Shown here: piece after piece, positions 29,000 to 35,237 of the stretch | Numbering within the stretch: the first letter of the stretch is position 1 | Layout of the letters: the number at the start of each line of letters is the position of its first letter | NCBI GenBank assembly: GCA_015523465.1 | Contig: WAKF01000017.1 | Span: 1 to 35,237, forward strand | DNA length: 35,237 bases | Source: Aeropyrum sp. | GTDB lineage: Archaea > Thermoproteota > Thermoprotei_A > Sulfolobales > Acidilobaceae | Direction of reading: 5' to 3' | The notes under the pieces: generated by a model | Seen by the model: the letters and a program-made list of their open reading frames with translations, nothing else | What the model was told of the DNA's origin: nothing | Databases searched by the model: none | Made by a program: the position numbers and the translations under genes

Positions 29000-29021
29000 T
29001 CATCTAAGCTTTCCACAGTCT

Positions 29022-29042
29022 CATCTATATTTTTCTAATTTA
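29022..29042 (+). terminator. T-rich termination region after the peptidase gene
   Basis: A tract of pyrimidine/T-rich DNA (TATATTTTTCTAATTT) follows the stop codon by about 25 nt, which suits archaeal U-tract termination. It also marks the left edge of an AT-rich island. Confidence 0.4.
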
Positions 29043-29095
29043 AGTTATCATTGATGCATGTAAATACTTGTATTGATTTTATAGGAGGGGAAAGA

Positions 29096-29106
29096 TGCTT
29101 ATAACT
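29096..29106 (+). promoter_or_regulatory. TATA-like element upstream of the 177-residue gene
   Basis: TGCTTATAACT lies about 30 nt before ATG 29133, so the transcript would start within about 10 nt of the start codon. The region is AT-rich, so chance matches are likely. Confidence 0.35.
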
Positions 29107-29132
29107 TTTAGATCTGATTTTAATTTATTAAC

Positions 29133-29666
29133 ATGATAAAATATGGGGTTAAGTTACATCGTAGTAAATATGCGAACTTTCACGCTTATAATAATGTGGG
29201 GGAATTACAAGTGGACGCATATATAATTGGCAAGGTAAAGTTTAGGAATGCCAAATTGGGCTATGTCAGAGTAGACGATGGCAGCGTAATTATATTGCGT
29301 GTAGCTATAATCGACGTTAGGTTACAAGATGTGATTTCCCCCTTTGGAGTAGAATTTGAAGTTAACGTTACAACTGGTATAACCGTTTATCCTTCCAGTA
29401 ACTCTCTCAACGAGGTAAAAAATAAGCCAACAATTGAACCTGGAAGAATCGTTAAGGAGGGCTGGGTTCAAGTCAATATAGTAGAAAAGGCTTCCGCGCA
29501 TGAAGAGATAGTATATAATGATAAAAAAGTGGGAACGTATCTTGTTAGAGTAGAGATTGAACCTATTATGGTATCAAAGAACTTATTATATAAGACCGTG
29601 CATGGAGTTCCTTGGTATATCGTAAGATGGGTACCTAAGGTGGCATGGAGTAAAATTCAAGAATAA
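29133..29666 (+). CDS. Hypothetical protein in AT-rich island
   Basis: I do not recognise this 177-residue protein. It begins MIKYGVKLHRSKYANFHAY and is predicted to be mostly beta-strand, with alternating hydrophobic residues (VIILRVAIIDVRLQDV, VEFEVNVTTGITVYP). There is no signal peptide or membrane segment and no cysteine cluster. Its base composition and use of AT-ending codons (ATA, TAT, AAA, TTA) differ clearly from the GC-rich genes around it, which suggests recent acquisition. ATG 29133 is preceded by a TATA-like element and no strong SD, fitting a leaderless start. The following gene begins 34 nt after its stop on the same strand. Confidence 0.65.
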   Translation: MIKYGVKLHRSKYANFHAYNNVGELQVDAYIIGKVKFRNAKLGYVRVDDGSVIILRVAIIDVRLQDVISPFGVEFEVNVTTGITVYPSSNSLNEVKNKPTIEPGRIVKEGWVQVNIVEKASAHEEIVYNDKKVGTYLVRVEIEPIMVSKNLLYKTVHGVPWYIVRWVPKVAWSKIQE

Positions 29667-29700
29667 CACTAAAATAAATTTAATGAGGGGTCGTAGGTAG

Positions 29701-30228
29701 ATGAGCACCTATACCGTTACCCCTCAAGCTGGCAATATTACGCTCCGCGAGAAAAACGATATAACTATCATATCTACAATCACAGTAAAAAGTATGATGA
29801 ACGAAGTGGATAGCAGACAAGAAAATAGAGTTTCGATACAAAGCATTTATGATACTTTGAAAGTTCTCGACGAAGAACATTTATTACGCTTGACTAAAGA
29901 TTATCTTAGCCTAGAAGATGAAAGTATATTAGCTTTAAAGAACCTCCGTGAAAAAGGGTTTATCGACCTGAAAAAGCTCGTAGCGCTACTTATATGGCTT
30001 GTAAGCGCCTCAGGCCACCATTACAAGGTAGTCGGCCTAGACATTGCTGTGGACCCTGAAACTAAAGAGCCACTGTTCATTAACATTTACGTGAGTAACT
30101 GCGGGTGGGATCAGTGGAAGCATCTTTCAAAAAGCGTTAAGAAGCGCCTCGTAAAAGAGGGTTTCACTGATGTGGCTGGGAAGGTGGCATTGGTGTGCAA
30201 AGAAGCGCTTCAGGCTCTGAGAGGCTGA
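29701..30228 (+). CDS. Hypothetical protein, possibly chimeric composition
   Basis: This is an unrecognised 175-residue protein. The first half (to about residue 75) is polar and helix-rich with AT-rich codons. The second half, from KKLVALLIWLVSASGHHYKVV, holds a hydrophobic segment and an alpha/beta-looking region (LDIAVDPETKEPLFINIYV) with higher GC, like the host genome. The change within one frame may mark a domain fusion or recombination joint. It is probably in one transcript with the preceding gene (34-nt gap, with GAGGGG upstream of ATG 29701). No function can be assigned. Confidence 0.6.
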   Translation: MSTYTVTPQAGNITLREKNDITIISTITVKSMMNEVDSRQENRVSIQSIYDTLKVLDEEHLLRLTKDYLSLEDESILALKNLREKGFIDLKKLVALLIWLVSASGHHYKVVGLDIAVDPETKEPLFINIYVSNCGWDQWKHLSKSVKKRLVKEGFTDVAGKVALVCKEALQALRG

Positions 30229-30260
30229 ATCCACGCATATTCCTAGACTATGTCAAACAG

Positions 30261-30270
30261 TTTATAAAAG
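30261..30270 (+). promoter_or_regulatory. TATA box placing a transcript start at ATG 30288
   Basis: TTTATAAAAG is a near-consensus archaeal TATA box. Its centre is about 23 nt from ATG 30288, so a leaderless transcript starting at that ATG is predicted. GGAGGGG follows it at 30270-30276. Confidence 0.5.
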
Positions 30271-30287
30271 GAGGGGAGCATAGTTAG

Positions 30288-30634
30288 ATGAAGTCTTTAT
30301 CAGACGCATTATCAGCGCACTCTTCTTTGCACTATTTAATTATTGGGGTCTTAAAAGTTATTTGAAGGGTAAACGTGGAGATGGTCCTAATAGCGATAGT
30401 TTTAGCCTATCCATGTTCTTCGAAGACTTGTTAGCTCGGGGGCTTGACTACGCAATATACCCTCTCTTCCTATACAGGGTTGGAGCAGATCATTATATAT
30501 TAAATCCGACACGGGTAGTGCTTCTTACCAAGCCTTGGAAAGGAAGGGAGGAGGACGTCGAGATAAACGTTAAAATATTAGATAGGATATTGGAATTGTC
30601 ATACGAAATTTTAGAGGAGCTAGAAAAATACTAG
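30288..30634 (+). pseudogene. Small membrane-protein gene with an apparent frameshift near its 5' end
   Basis: Only 90 codons from TTG 30362 to 30634 form an uninterrupted ORF, but the same frame runs further upstream to 30284 without a usable start. It encodes FIRRIISALFFALFNYWGLK, a basic-hydrophobic N-terminal membrane anchor. ATG 30288, positioned correctly behind a TATA box, is in another frame and stops after 25 codons. Adding one T to the TTT run at 30295-30297 would join them as MKSFIRRII..., giving a protein of about 115 residues. The remaining part is acidic and helical (NVKILDRILELSYEILEELEKY). This may be a true frameshift, a sequencing error, or use of TTG 30362 to make a soluble form. 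Family unknown. Confidence 0.5.
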
Positions 30635-30703
30635 TATGTTTAACAATATTATAGTAAACGTTACTACTGGCGGAGAGTTAAGACGGGAATTTCACCGGTT
30701 TAT

Positions 30704-31163
30704 TTACACGTCTTCCATAGCTATGCTCAAGAACTCGTATGGAGTGAATGCTGTTAAGCCCATGCTCCGTGCCTTCTCAACAAGCTTATAGTCCTCAGAA
30801 TAGTATTATGAGAGGCTCCCTATCAGCTAGCTCTAGGACAGCGGTATCTGCCAGGTCAAAGCCAACTGTTAGCTCGCCTAGCACGCTATGGAATTCTATC
30901 TTAAGCTCCTCTACCCTCATAAGGAAGTTCTTAACCTCTTCCAACTTGAGATTAAAGTCTCTCCCCTCTTCTTGAAGTCGCGGTATACGAACACAGGCCA
31001 TGCTGATGCGAGTGGCACGCCCATTCTTTCTAGTTGTCTTAAGAGGTCTCCCACGTATAGAACGTCTTTTTTCAGGACTAATCTGGAAGGTTATTATGGT
31101 GTATAGAGGCTTTGTGTCAACTAGCACCTTAAACTTTATCAAGACTCTTTTGCTTACATTCAA
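30704..31163 (-). pseudogene. Decayed PIN-domain (VapC-like) gene
   Basis: No single frame covers the domain, but three minus-strand frames together read as a PIN-like protein. The N-terminus KVLVDTKPLYTIITFQIS is followed in a second frame by KKDVLYVGDLLRQLERMG and PLASAWPVFVYRDFKKRGETL. Back in the first frame come LKLEEVKNFLMRVEELK and GFDLADTAVLELADREPLIIL, and in another frame SEDYKLVEKARSMGLTAFTP to TAA at 30704-30706. The conserved acids fit PIN nucleases: D in LVDT, D in DLADT and ED in SEDY. Frameshifts lie near 31075, 30955 and 30797. The intact 122-codon minus ORF here contains an Arg-rich middle that looks like out-of-frame reading. Confidence 0.6.
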
Positions 31164-31438
31164 TGTTGCAGGTCCTTCATCTCGATTAACTGGTCCCTCT
31201 CTAGGTCATAGACTATCTTTTTCCTTCACGTATTTTATACCCCTTTCTGCGGGTCTATGTCGGGAACCCATGCTATAATGTGTATTCACATTATCCTCAA
31301 ATCATAGTTGCGAGATTGCGAGAGGACTACAAGCTCCGAAAACATCTTCATAACCAGCCCTCCCTGCCTAAGAGCGTCCCGGATCTTCGAGAGGATCTCG
31401 TTCGAGCTGCCAGGCTTAGATGTCAATACCCTCCCCAT
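31160..31438 (-). pseudogene. Degenerate small gene upstream of the PIN pseudogene (antitoxin position)
   Basis: From ATG 31438 the minus strand reads MGRVLTSKPGSSNEILSKIR followed by DALRQGGLVMKMFSELVVLS and QSRNYDLRIM, then TGA. The same frame resumes with HIIAWVPDIDPQKGV, and frameshifted pieces such as VYDLERDQLIEMKDLQH follow to TGA 31160-31162. That stop overlaps the TTG start of the PIN gene by 3-4 bases, as in toxin-antitoxin operons. The family is not recognised, so calling it an antitoxin rests on position only. A TATA-like TTTTATATTAAAC lies upstream at 31466-31478. Confidence 0.4.
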
Positions 31439-31465
31439 CATTCATGATCGTCTGCAGGACCGTTT

Positions 31466-31478
31466 AATATAAAATTAA
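31466..31478 (-). promoter_or_regulatory. TATA-like element for the decayed two-gene unit
   Basis: On the minus strand the sequence is TTTTATATTAAAC, placing a transcript start close to ATG 31438. It suggests that the pair was once an independent operon. Confidence 0.35.
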
Positions 31479-31537
31479 ATTATAGTGTGGGAGGCGGGCT
31501 GGGGTTAGGGTATTACGTTTTAGAGGGTATAGGTTGA

Positions 31538-32317
31538 GTGTGGGGTGCCTGGGTGAGTGGGGGTAAGCTCTTCCCGCTGTTGCCAGGGAAGGGGCTTTAT
31601 ATAGTCGAGGGTACTCCATTCCTATACCACGCTAAGACCTCTACGCTGGTGGCGGCCGACCTACACTTAGGCTACGAGGAAGCCATGACCCGTCTTGGCG
31701 TCTTCCTTCCGAGGCTCCAGCTTAAGAAGGCCCTCGAGGCCTTCAGGGAGGCTTTGGAGGCTGTTAGGCCCTCTAAGGTGGTTATAGATGGTGATATCAA
31801 GCATGTCTATGAGAGGCTCCTCAAACAGGAAGTTAACGAGTCCCTCAGACTGGTCGACTCTCTCTCTTCGTGGGGTGTGAGGGAGGTCCTACTCGTTAAG
31901 GGTAACCATGATACTTTCATTAGTGGGCCTCTTAAAAAGAATGGTGTTGAGGTCGTCGAGACCTTGGACTTGGGTGGTGGAGTGCTTCTAGCTCATGGTC
32001 ATAAGATGGTTGAGGGCGGGTTCGAGGTCCTCGTCATAGGCCACGAGCACCCAGCACTCCAGGTCGACGTTGGAGGGGCTAGGGTGAAGTTCCCGGTCTT
32101 CCTTGTAGCACCTGTTGAGGAGGGCGAGGTAGTTGTAGTGCTCCCAGCCACAGGGGCCTATCAGACCGGCAACCCTGTGGGGCTTAGCAGGGAGAACTAT
32201 CTCTCTCCCATTATGAGGGAGAGGGTAGTCCTCGAGGAGGTTAAGCCCTATGTGAGCGACAGGTCTGTGGGGGTCTTCCCCCTCCCGCCTCTGAAGGAGA
32301 TAGTACCTCCGGTCTAG
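31538..32317 (+). CDS. Metallophosphoesterase of the COG1407 (ICC-like) type
   Basis: This 259-residue calcineurin-like phosphoesterase shows its metal-binding blocks in order: ADLHLG (residues about 44-49), DGDIKH, GNHD, then HGH and GHEHP. DGDIKH instead of the usual GDxxH spacing is the form found in COG1407 proteins. The N-terminal strand-loop GKGLYIVEGTPFLYH is also typical of that family. The substrate is unknown. GTG 31538 is the first start in a frame that fits the family N-terminus; a later GTG five codons on is possible. Composition returns to the host norm here, so the gene marks the right edge of the AT-rich island. Confidence 0.88.
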   Translation: MWGAWVSGGKLFPLLPGKGLYIVEGTPFLYHAKTSTLVAADLHLGYEEAMTRLGVFLPRLQLKKALEAFREALEAVRPSKVVIDGDIKHVYERLLKQEVNESLRLVDSLSSWGVREVLLVKGNHDTFISGPLKKNGVEVVETLDLGGGVLLAHGHKMVEGGFEVLVIGHEHPALQVDVGGARVKFPVFLVAPVEEGEVVVVLPATGAYQTGNPVGLSRENYLSPIMRERVVLEEVKPYVSDRSVGVFPLPPLKEIVPPV

Positions 32318-32421
32318 CCCTAGAGGGCCTCAGCGCTCAGCTCTGCTCGTCACACCGCGCCCCTCAAGGGGGCGGTCGGTAATCCCGGCCATATTCATCA
32401 CTAGCCCTCCCAGCATGGGCT

Positions 32422-33030
32422 TCACTCGTAAACCTCTAGTATAGCGTCTGCCTCTTTAAGCCTCTCCGCGACCCTGCGTATGGCTTGGTACACTTCCTCT
32501 TCCCTCTTAGCCCCGGTTATCACCATCTTCCCGCTACTGAAGATTAGCATCACCACCTTGGGCTCGTCCATCCTGTATATCAGCCCGGGGAACTGTTCCG
32601 GTTCGTATAGGCTGTTCTCGAATTGCATAGCAGCGGTCTCTAGGTCTATCGAGGCCTTTAGGTTCACCGAGGCCACTATATTTTGGATCTGTATCTGAGG
32701 CTTGCCCCTGATCTCGATGCCCTCCTCAACGAAGGTCTTGAGGAGCCTCTTCACAACGTTTATCAATTGTTGGACGCTCTTAGCCCCGGTTATCACCATC
32801 TTGCCCGACTTGAATATCAGGACTGTCACTTTAGGGTGCTCGAGCCTATAAACGAGGCCTGGGAACTGGTCCGGGTTGTAGTCTACATCCCTGATCTTAG
32901 TCTCGATCAGGTTCAAGTCTAGCTCGTTCTCGAGGGTGACGGTAGCCACTATGTTCTCGATCCTAACCTCGGGCTCGGGAAGGCCCAGGTCACTAAGGTC
33001 TACAGTCTTAACTTCTGCGCCCGGAGTCAC
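32422..33030 (-). CDS. tbp: TATA-box-binding protein
   Basis: This 202-residue general transcription factor recognises TATA boxes with TFB and RNA polymerase. The two symmetrical repeats are clear: [20 protein letters not shown] to MVITGAKS (about residues 24-85), and [20 protein letters not shown] to MVITGAKR (about 115-178). Each has the Phe-Pro-Gly-Leu stirrup motif ([18 protein letters not shown]). The start is GTG 33030 with an overlapping GAGGTG SD; the N-terminal extension of about 20 residues before repeat 1 is slightly long but not unusual. It is divergent from the next gene. Confidence 0.98.
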   Translation of the reverse strand: MTPGAEVKTVDLSDLGLPEPEVRIENIVATVTLENELDLNLIETKIRDVDYNPDQFPGLVYRLEHPKVTVLIFKSGKMVITGAKSVQQLINVVKRLLKTFVEEGIEIRGKPQIQIQNIVASVNLKASIDLETAAMQFENSLYEPEQFPGLIYRMDEPKVVMLIFSSGKMVITGAKREEEVYQAIRRVAERLKEADAILEVYE

Positions 33031-33090
33031 CTCAACAGCCCCTCCATAGCCCAGCGCAATCGTTCTAATTTTTAATACTATCCCAACCGC

Positions 33091-33100
33091 ATTTATAAAG
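33091..33100. promoter_or_regulatory. TATA element in the tbp divergent promoter region
   Basis: ATTTATAAAG, with its mirror CTTTATAAAT, lies 43 nt before ATG 33139 and about 65 nt before the tbp start. A second minus-strand A/T box (GTATTAAAAATT, 33066-33078) may be the real tbp promoter. TATATATG at 33115-33122 is a third candidate. TBP can be expected to bind here and could control its own gene. Confidence 0.4.
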
Positions 33101-33138
33101 TCTTTTAAGCGTCATATATATGCTTTGAGGCTAGGGGG

Positions 33139-33678
33139 ATGAAGAGGCGGGCAGCCAGGGAGGAGGGTGGTGACTGGCCTAGTCTCACACAGACTCCCCG
33201 CCTAGTAGAGGGTACAATAGTAATCATAGACCTAGACAGGTTCGGGGAGTACGTTAGGGAGAGGGGGCTAAGCGAGTACAACCCCAACGACGTAACAGGC
33301 CTCCTAAGCAGCCTAGTCGAGGACCTAGCCAGGAAGCGGGGTGGCGTGATCATCTACGGCCTAGACTGGAACAGGGGAACGGAGGAGGCAGTCATAGAGT
33401 TCCCGGGCGTGAGGGCTGAGGAGCTAAGAGAGGACCTGGAGAGGATAGCCAGGGAGATATGCAGTCAGGGAGCCTCCGCAACGATAGTCGCACTAACAGC
33501 CCACGCAGGCCCAGCTAGACCCCAGAGGAGGCGTGAAGCCTACCAATCCTCGACTCCAAGGAGAGCGGCAGCGAGGATCCTAAGGAAGCTCAAAGCCAAG
33601 GGAGGCGGATACCTCTACATAAACGGCGACACAAAGAGAATATGCCCCTCTCAGAGTACGGCTAGATGGAAGGGATAG
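33139..33678 (+). CDS. Conserved-looking archaeal protein, possible mini nucleotidyl-cyclase/palm fold
   Basis: This is a 179-residue protein. The core TIVIIDLDRFGEYVRERGLS, followed by a helix and then GGVIIYGLDWNRGTEEAVIEF, looks like the beta-alpha-alpha-beta start of a GGDEF/cyclase/GTP cyclohydrolase III type palm domain. There is an Asp pair (DLD) at the end of the first strand. The C-terminal third is basic (RPQRRREAYQ, RRAAARILRKLKAKG) and could bind nucleic acid. The fold assignment is tentative. The start is ATG 33139 behind GAGG/GGGGG. It is divergent from tbp, with a short promoter region between, and nothing follows it closely. Confidence 0.7.
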   Translation: MKRRAAREEGGDWPSLTQTPRLVEGTIVIIDLDRFGEYVRERGLSEYNPNDVTGLLSSLVEDLARKRGGVIIYGLDWNRGTEEAVIEFPGVRAEELREDLERIAREICSQGASATIVALTAHAGPARPQRRREAYQSSTPRRAAARILRKLKAKGGGYLYINGDTKRICPSQSTARWKG

Positions 33679-33851
33679 GCTGGATCCTATGCATAGTGCC
33701 GTGTTTCCTACAGAGCTGTAGTTAATTTAGATCTTAATGTTAGGATTAAGATTTATATATAAGTATTACGAGTAAGAAGTTAATGTAGTTTTCATAGAAT
33801 CTAGCTTTATGATTCCACTTCATTTTTATCGTAATTAATTGTTTAAGGGCA
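33679..33851. other. AT-rich intergenic region before the ATPase gene
   Basis: This stretch of A/T-rich sequence contains many TTAAT/ATTAAT motifs. I found no convincing ORF or RNA gene. It may contain upstream promoter or nucleoid-protein sites. Confidence 0.35.
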
Positions 33852-33860
33852 AGTTTATAG
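33852..33860 (+). promoter_or_regulatory. Probable TATA box of the archaeal ATPase gene
   Basis: AGTTTATAG lies about 42 nt before ATG 33898, giving a predicted transcript start near 33881, within the inverted repeat described next. Confidence 0.45.
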
Positions 33861-33863
33861 GTA

Positions 33864-33890
33864 CACCCCTGATACCTGGTATCAGGGGTG
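33864..33890 (+). promoter_or_regulatory. 13-bp perfect inverted repeat between TATA box and start codon
   Basis: CACCCCTGATACC and GGTATCAGGGGTG are exact inverted copies separated by one base. GATACCT occurs again directly after it (33890-33896). The element lies immediately after the TATA box, covers the predicted transcription start, and its right arm overlaps GGGGTGAT, the SD five bases before ATG 33898. It could be a dimeric repressor operator, or an RNA hairpin that hides the SD. The symmetry is exact; the function is inferred. Confidence 0.6.
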
Positions 33891-33897
33891 ATACCTA

Positions 33898-34983
33898 ATG
33901 CTCTTTGATCCCAGGCCTAAGACTAGACGGGAAGAACTCTATGATAGGGACTCCGAGCTCACGGCTCTCGAGGAATTCGTTGATAGAGGCTCGCCTCTAA
34001 TGGTCGTGTTCGGCATTAGACGAGTTGGAAAGACTTCTGTGGTTAAAGTGTTTCTCAGCGAGGCAAACATACCTTATATCTACATTGATGCGAGAGTCTT
34101 TGAGGAAGGAGGTTTCCGGAAGGAGCTGGTGTATAGAGTCCTTTCAGAGGAATTGAATAGATTAAGGGGGAGGTGGCATTCCATCCTAGAGTACCTTAAG
34201 GTGGTGGAAGGAGTAGAGGTGAGTGGCTTCTCAGTTAGATTTGACTTGAGAAGGCGGTTATCGCTAGTAGAGGTGTTTAAGAAGTTGGATGAATGGGCGG
34301 GAGATAGCGGTAGGAAGATCATAATTGCTGTAGATGAAGCCCAGCTTCTCAGGTATTTGAAGGGGGGTAAGGGTCGGATCGATTTTACCGCAGTAATATC
34401 ATACTGCTACGATAACCTGAGCCATATTAAGTTTGTCATTACTGGCTCGGAGGTGGGAGTGCTTAGGGATTTTCTCGGCTTTAACGATCCTAGCAGTTGG
34501 CTCTATGGGAGGATCAGGGACGAGTTAATTGTAGAAAGATTTGACAGAGAGAAGTCTATTGATTTCCTCGAGAAAGGCTTTAGTGAATGTGGCGTTAAGT
34601 CTCCAATAACCGTGATCGAGGAAATCGTAAATAAGGTTGACGGGATACCAGGGTGGCTAACATATTTTGGATACAGGTTCTGCAAGAACCCCGATCCAGG
34701 GGTTATTAGGGAAGCGTTTAACGAGGCTAAGGCGATGGCCTTGAGCGAGGTGAAAAAACTCCCCTCAAAATACTACATTTACGCGCTCAAGGCTATCGCA
34801 TTGGGCTATAATAGGTGGAAGAGCATCAAGCAGGCTATGGAAGTGTGGGTGGGTCATAGTTTATCGAATGCACAGGTATCTAGGACGTTGCAGATGCTAT
34901 CTAAACTGAGTTTTATTGAAAAGAGGGATGACGAGTACATTATACTCGACCCAGTGATTGCTGAGGCTGTAAAGGAGTTGTAG
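33898..34983 (+). CDS. Archaeal STAND-like ATPase (PF01637 type)
   Basis: This 361-residue P-loop ATPase belongs to the archaeal family that is expanded in hyperthermophiles. It begins FDPRPKTRREELYDRD, the family's N-terminal motif. Walker A GIRRVGKTS is at residues 39-47, Walker B IIIAVDEAQ at 141-149 and the sensor-like ITGSEVGVL at 181-189. A helical lid with GIPGWLTYFG follows, and a C-terminal winged-helix-like domain (SNAQVSRTLQMLSKLSFIEK) is a likely DNA-binding part. Such genes often lie in mobile or stress-related regions; their substrates are unknown. The start ATG 33898 follows GGTGAT by five bases. An AT-rich upstream region and a palindromic promoter suggest independent regulation. 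Confidence 0.9.
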   Translation: MLFDPRPKTRREELYDRDSELTALEEFVDRGSPLMVVFGIRRVGKTSVVKVFLSEANIPYIYIDARVFEEGGFRKELVYRVLSEELNRLRGRWHSILEYLKVVEGVEVSGFSVRFDLRRRLSLVEVFKKLDEWAGDSGRKIIIAVDEAQLLRYLKGGKGRIDFTAVISYCYDNLSHIKFVITGSEVGVLRDFLGFNDPSSWLYGRIRDELIVERFDREKSIDFLEKGFSECGVKSPITVIEEIVNKVDGIPGWLTYFGYRFCKNPDPGVIREAFNEAKAMALSEVKKLPSKYYIYALKAIALGYNRWKSIKQAMEVWVGHSLSNAQVSRTLQMLSKLSFIEKRDDEYIILDPVIAEAVKEL

Positions 34984-35011
34984 GAGTTTTAATTTTAACC
35001 TAATTCTAGTC

Positions 35012-35224
35012 TTAGTATAGCTCTCCAATGTATATGTTGTCTTTGTCCCTGACTATCCTAACCCGGACCTCGGCTCCGTATCCAAGCTCTCTCGGTAGGG
35101 GGCCTGGGTAGACCGCTACCACTCTCCTCCACCCCCGGTCCACCACAAGGACCTCCCCCCGGTGCCAGCCGGGGGAGGCTATGTAGCCCCTCACAAGGTC
35201 CCCCTGGCTGAAGGGCTTCTCCAC
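35012..35224 (-). CDS. Small basic beta-rich protein (TRAM/OB-like), possibly cut by window edge
   Basis: This is a 70-residue frame from GTG 35224. The sequence alternates strands and turns: GDLVRGYIASPGW, GEVLVVDRGWRRVVAVYPG and the C-terminal EVRVRIVRDKDNIYIGELY. The ending resembles the last strands of TRAM/OB-type RNA-binding domains. The frame remains open to the end of the window, so it could be the C-terminus of a longer protein. No SD can be judged. It converges on the ATPase gene. Confidence 0.55.
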   Translation of the reverse strand: MEKPFSQGDLVRGYIASPGWHRGEVLVVDRGWRRVVAVYPGPLPRELGYGAEVRVRIVRDKDNIYIGELY

Positions 35225-35237
35225 GCTGGGCCTAGGC

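Noticed and set aside
30795-31163. Intact 122-residue minus-strand ORF
   Set aside because: Its middle (Arg/Ser-rich, RRSIRGRPLKTTRKNGRAT) looks like out-of-frame reading, while another frame there gives a sensible PIN-type sequence; treated as a pseudogene.

Overview
The window comes from a hyperthermophilic crenarchaeon, most likely a Desulfurococcales-type lineage. Supporting signs are an unsplit rpoB next to separate rpoA1 and rpoA2, the archaeal RpoH and KH-only NusA proteins, archaeal TBP, EF-1alpha, L30e and S12/S7/S10 proteins, TATA-type promoters with very short leaders, frequent GTG/TTG starts, and a tRNA-Lys with an intron outside the anticodon loop. I cannot name the species from the sequence alone.

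The backbone is the classical archaeal RNA polymerase/str cluster, read right to left on the minus strand: rpoH, rpoB, rpoA1, rpoA2, rpl30e, nusA and rps12 (26885 down to 17789), then rps7, tef1a, rps10 and tRNA-Ser(GGA) (6364 down to 3716). The main surprise is that this normally continuous cluster is cut between rps12 and rps7 by about 11.4 kb of foreign genes (6460-17768), while gene order and strand on both sides are unchanged.

The insert holds a DUF151-type nuclease-domain gene and a five-gene candidate defence / restriction-modification-like system. It comprises a large DUF499-type AAA ATPase and a DUF1156-type DNA methylase (minus strand), facing away from a PD-(D/E)XK nuclease with a probable Fe-S cluster, a UPF1/Dna2-like SF1 helicase (overlapping the nuclease gene) and a second, unrelated DNA methylase (plus strand). 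The two arms start about 70 bp apart around one symmetrical A/T element that could serve as TATA box both ways. I infer that the methylases mark self DNA, and that the ATPase and the nuclease-helicase pair sense and destroy unmarked DNA.

The left flank (1-3540) has the end of an OLD/PARIS-like AAA ATPase gene, an overlapping TOPRIM gene broken by one in-frame TGA, and a large cell-surface protein gene. The right flank has tRNA-Lys, an S9 acylaminoacyl-peptidase-like gene, and an AT-rich island (about 29.0-31.5 kb). The island holds two unknown genes, a frameshifted small membrane-protein gene, a decayed PIN-domain gene and a decayed partner. Beyond it lie a COG1407-type phosphoesterase, TBP, an unknown conserved-looking protein, an archaeal STAND-like ATPase behind a striking 13-bp perfect inverted repeat, and a small basic protein gene at the right edge.
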